This document shows positions 61,086 to 64,000 of a stretch of 64,000 nucleotides of DNA, one piece after another; the stretch's first letter is position 1, and each line of letters begins with the position of its first letter. The translations under genes were made by a program, and so were the position numbers. Under the pieces are notes generated by a model. That model was given only the letters and a program-made list of their open reading frames with translations. It was not told where the DNA came from and searched no databases. The stretch spans positions 253,001 to 317,000 of the forward strand of contig OX438745.1 of the NCBI GenBank assembly GCA_949316235.1, read 5' to 3'. Origin of the DNA: Oegoconia quadripuncta (lineage: Eukaryota; Arthropoda; Insecta; Lepidoptera; Autostichidae).

Positions 61086-61450
61086 TCTATATCATCTCCA
61101 ACCAGAGGTATATATCAGGGTTCCACAGTAATACTGTAACGTCTCGGTTCGTAGCACAATAAATTTCCTGAATGTCACGGCCATATTTCTGGGGCCGGTC
61201 GTAACGGCTGACCCATTCCCTCTAAACTTCCCTCCTTCCTTATAAAGGGGGTATTAAGTAGCACTGGGTCATGCCGAGCTCAGGCCAATCGATGCTCAGC
61301 ATATTCTGCTTCAGTTTGTCCTACAGGATGTTGGATTTGGGGAATGGTTTTCGGAAGTTTGCAGGTTAGGATTTATTATAAACTAATGATCCGTCCCGGC
61401 TTGTCTTGTTCCTTATTTCCTTTTGTGAGTAATTTTAAATCGGTGATATC
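61086..61450. other. Unclassified
   Basis: 61180-61300 is GC-balanced (TTCTGGGGCCGGTCGTAACG) with no frame or repeat recognised. Confidence 0.3.
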
Positions 61451-61455
61451 TAACT

Positions 61456-61689
61456 TCTAACTAAAATTATAAGTGCAAACATTTGGATGTATGTTTATTC
61501 GGTTGTTTGTGGCTCAATCACGGCGAAACGGATGGACGGATTTGGATGAAATTTGGTATATAGGTAGAATATACCCTGGATTTAGATATAGGATATTTTT
61601 TATCCCGATAAAGTGAGTAGTTCCCGCGGGATAAACAAATTTCGGCGATAAAGTTATTCACGCAGGCGAACCTGCGGGCGGAAAGCTAG
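61456..61689 (+). mobile_element. Helitron-like H2, full length (234 bp)
   Basis: TCTAACTAAAATTATAAGTG start, CTCAATCACGGCGAAACGGA, GATAAAGTGAGTAGTTCCCG, then ACGCAGGCGAACCTGCGGGC and GGAAAGCTAG. TC..CTAG ends; followed by T. Confidence 0.75.
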
Positions 61690-61724
61690 TCCTTTAATAT
61701 ATTTAATAAAATGATATTTTATAT

Positions 61725-61925
61725 TTTGCGGACGCCAGATGTATGGATATTTTACCATCAAATGTATCATATGACAAGCCAGGTATCAAGACGAATCTAA
61801 CGACATCATTAATTTCGAAAGCGGTCACGCTCTTTAGGCTACAGGATGCGCCAAAGGAACAGACATACATACACTGGAAAAACAGTACCCTCCCTTCTTG
61901 GGCAGTCGGGTAACACTTCACACTG
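61725..61925 (+). repeat. Interspersed repeat R
   Basis: TTGCGGACGCCAGATGTATG, CGAATCTAACGACATCATTA and CCCTTCTTGGGCAGTCGGGT. Related to 26745 and 53515. Confidence 0.5.
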
Positions 61926-61977
61926 GCGGTAAAATCGCCGAAAAGGTTGACAATAGCAGGAACAAAGACAGACGTTT

Positions 61978-62200
61978 ACAATACAATACAATACAAATAC
62001 TCTTTATTACGCAAAATAATTTACAATAATTTTTGATGATAACAATAGAACACAATTAGGCGGTCTTATCACTAAAAGCTATGGGACATTTGTAGGTAGA
62101 AAAACAGGTATAGGGTGCACGATACTACCAACTAAAGAAATAATTATAGATAAGTATGGATAAATATAATAATAATATCATATTAATACACTTAATTATA
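61978..62200 (-). mobile_element. LINE LP, 3' UTR with (GTATT)n tail
   Basis: AATACAATACAATACAAATA, CTCTTTATTACGCAAAATAA and GGCGGTCTTATCACTAAAAG. The reverse complement has the LP motif GTGATAAGACCGCC. Confidence 0.6.
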
Positions 62201-62399
62201 TAAATATATATAAATATAAGTTTACGTTCACAATTTTAGCTTTTAAATTTTAAAGTGACCTAGTTTATTATCTATTTTTACTCGATTGAAGAGAGGGTTA
62301 TGTAGAGTGTGATATATATTGTAGGTGAGATTCTTTAACCCTTGTAGCACCAAAGTTTATTTATGTAAGTAGGTATAATTAGAAATTATAATAATATAA

Positions 62400-62592
62400 T
62401 CTTGTTCCACGCTAAGCAACTAGGCTTGTATTATGGATACCACATGGTTGGTAAACTACACAAATACATATATAAATGAAAACATCCACAACTCGGGAAC
62501 ACATGCCTGTATTTATCATACAAGCATATGCCCCAGCGGGATTCGAACCCGCGATAGTAGCCAGAGTTTCTAACCACTACACCAAAGAAGTC
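62400..62592 (-). mobile_element. tRNA-derived SINE, family SA, 3' end shortened
   Basis: TTGTTCCACGCTAAGCAACT to ACCACTACACCAAAG. The B box GGGATTCGAACCCGCG is intact. Confidence 0.75.
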
Positions 62593-62689
62593 TATAAATT
62601 TATGTATAAGTATTTATTTAATTCATATGTATTTATAGTAGTAAATATTTTAGTATATAATTAGTTTTATAATTCACAATTTTCCCTAA

Positions 62690-62830
62690 ATTGTGAGTAT
62701 TGATTTGCTTTGTGTACGCCCAGTTAATCTGTTCTTTGGCATATACCTAGATTGACTGGAACAGATCTGTATATGAGATAAGTCCGCCTTGGTGTGTAAT
62801 TTTAAATCAGGTAGTCGTAATTTTGTAAAT
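62690..62830 (+). mobile_element. LINE LP-like 3' UTR
   Basis: GACTGGAACAGATCTGTATA, then GAGATAAGTCCGCCTTGGTG, a diverged LP UTR. Confidence 0.5.
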
Positions 62831-62841
62831 TTTATGAATTA

Positions 62842-63051
62842 CTAGCTTTCCGCCCGCGGCTTTATTTATATAATAATAAAATATAATATATATAAATGAT
62901 ATAAAAAATCGGTGTAAAAAATCCTATGTCTTAATCCAGGGTCTATTCTACCTATATACCAAATTTCATCCAAATCCGTTCATCCGTTTCGTCGTGATTG
63001 AGCAACAAACAAACAAACATCCAAACTGTCACATTTATAATATTAGTTAGA
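62842..63051 (-). mobile_element. Helitron-like H2, internally altered
   Basis: CTAGCTTTCCGCCCGCGGCT start and ATTTATAATATTAGTTAGA end on the plus strand, so TC..CTAG on the minus strand. An (ATATAA)n-rich block replaces part of the 3' region. Confidence 0.75.
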
Positions 63052-63140
63052 CAATGAAGCGTTTACAAACAAACCCAACCGACTGGATGACCTTTAAGGG
63101 ATGAGGTAATGTTAGATTCCTATAATAGAATAAATCCTCG

Positions 63141-63460
63141 TGATAGTCACAATCATCATGGGATAGTCACAAGCGTCATGGGATAGTCACAAGCATCATG
63201 GAATAGTCACAAGCGTCATGGGATAGTCACAAGCGCCATAGGATAGTCACAAGCGTCATGGGATATTCACAAGCATCATGGAATAGTCACAAGCGTCATG
63301 GGATAGTCACAAGCGCCATAGGATAGTCACAAGCGTCATGGGATAGTCACAAGCATCATGGAATAGTCACAAGCGTCATGGGATAGTCACAAGCGCCATA
63401 GGATAGTCACAAGCGTCATGGGATATTCACAAGCGTCATGGGATAGTCACAAGCGTCATG
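63141..63460. repeat. 20-bp minisatellite, 16 units, with 80-bp higher-order repeat
   Basis: The unit GGATAGTCACAAGCGTCATG runs without a single indel. Variants recur every fourth unit: GCATCATG, then GAATAG.., then GCGCCATA, giving 80-bp blocks at 63161-63240, 63241-63320 and 63321-63400 and a partial fourth. GGATATTCAC occurs in units 7 and 15 only. Confidence 0.95.
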
Positions 63461-63585
63461 TAAGATAATCAGTTCCCCAAATGAGACAGATATTCCAGGT
63501 CAGTACGCATCTACCTTCGGCCTCATCTTCACTTAACATCAGATGTGATTGAGGTCAAGTGCTAACCCGTTGTGCGACTGCAAAA
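63455..63585 (+). mobile_element. SINE S1, 3' part, starting at the minisatellite
   Basis: GTCATGTAAGATAATCAGTT, TCTACCTTCGGCCTCATCTT and AAGTGCTAACCCGTTGTGCG. The S1 copy at 43700 has the same GTCATGTAAGATAGCCAGTC wording, so the array starts inside S1 sequence. Confidence 0.75.
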
Positions 63586-63825
63586 ACAAGTGTTGGTTTT
63601 CTTGCGAATAATATGATTACGTAGGTACTGTATGCTTGACAAGAGTATGACAAGAGTGTAGAGGGAAGGCAAGTACCCGTTACACGGTGGGAAAACGTGT
63701 CTATCGTTTGTATACTACACACTACCCCATTCGATCACAAGTAATACTATTTATGCAACACAATACTATATAAATTCAAAATTATTAAAAATACCCCGAC
63801 AACAGTGATTGAACCATCAATCAAT
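63586..63825. other. Nothing recognised
   Basis: AT-rich, unique-looking. Confidence 0.3.
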
Positions 63826-63940
63826 CAATCAATCAAAATAGTCACACTTAAAACAGTCAGATTTTACATTTTCAAAGCTACTGCTTGTTCAAAAGGCAAT
63901 TTTGTACGGAGAAGAACAAGCAAGAAACTCGAGAGGAACA
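63826..63940 (-). mobile_element. LINE LK, 3' UTR with (TTGA)n tail
   Basis: CAATCAATCAATCAAAATAG, CAGATTTTACATTTTCAAAG and GAAGAACAAGCAAGAAACTC. Confidence 0.7.
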
Positions 63941-64000
63941 AATCATTATGTCGTCCAAGTAGACTAGATAAAATATTGTGTTAAATGCTAAATAACACTA

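Noticed and set aside
63141..63460. CRISPR array
   Set aside because: The units are contiguous 20-mers without unique spacers; it is a minisatellite in a eukaryotic genome.

Overview
The window looks like an intergenic or large-intron stretch of an insect genome, most probably a moth or butterfly (Lepidoptera). The base composition is AT-rich, and the sequence is packed with tRNA-derived SINEs, 5'-truncated non-LTR retrotransposons (LINEs), Helitron-like elements ending in CTAG and fold-back MITEs of the kinds common in Lepidoptera. I recognise no complete host gene. The assignment to Lepidoptera rests on my recognition of the repeat families, not on a search.

The only complete gene is the 1310-residue Gag-Pol polyprotein of a Ty1/copia LTR retrotransposon (29741-34017, minus strand). 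Its two 155-bp LTRs are identical, it has a 5-bp target duplication (CATCC), a primer-binding site matching the anticodon region of initiator tRNA-Met, and no frame break. It looks young and possibly still active, and it sits inside an older SINE.

Layout. 1-13 kb: SINE copies (local families S1, S2, SA), LINE 3' ends (local families LH, LK), a GC-rich cluster of hairpins (10.6-11.0 kb), a LINE split by another LINE, and a miRNA-like hairpin (12.56 kb). 13-29 kb: LINE C-terminal pseudogenes, two fold-back MITEs, two opposed copies of one Helitron whose empty sites can be read from paralogous copies in the window, a three-layer SINE/SINE/Helitron nest, and a SINE broken by a local inversion. 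29.5-34 kb: copia inside an S1 SINE. 34-42 kb: repeat W (about 350 bp, long inverted ends) twice, each copy split by younger retroelements, a 23-bp tandem repeat, and a candidate host exon at 38.2 kb. 42-54 kb: a solo LTR inside a SINE, a reverse-transcriptase pseudogene, LINE tails, a possible exon at 50.2 kb and a MITE inside a SINE. 54-64 kb: a TA-flanked terminal-inverted-repeat element, a third split W copy, Helitron copies, and a 20-bp minisatellite with 80-bp higher-order structure next to a truncated SINE.

Local names (S1, S2, SA, SB, LH, LK, LK2, LC, LP, W, Y, H1, H2 and so on) are labels for this window only, not database names. The strongest results are structural: nested insertions whose order can be read directly, because intact and interrupted copies of the same repeat are both present. 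I found no evidence for a novel multi-gene system.
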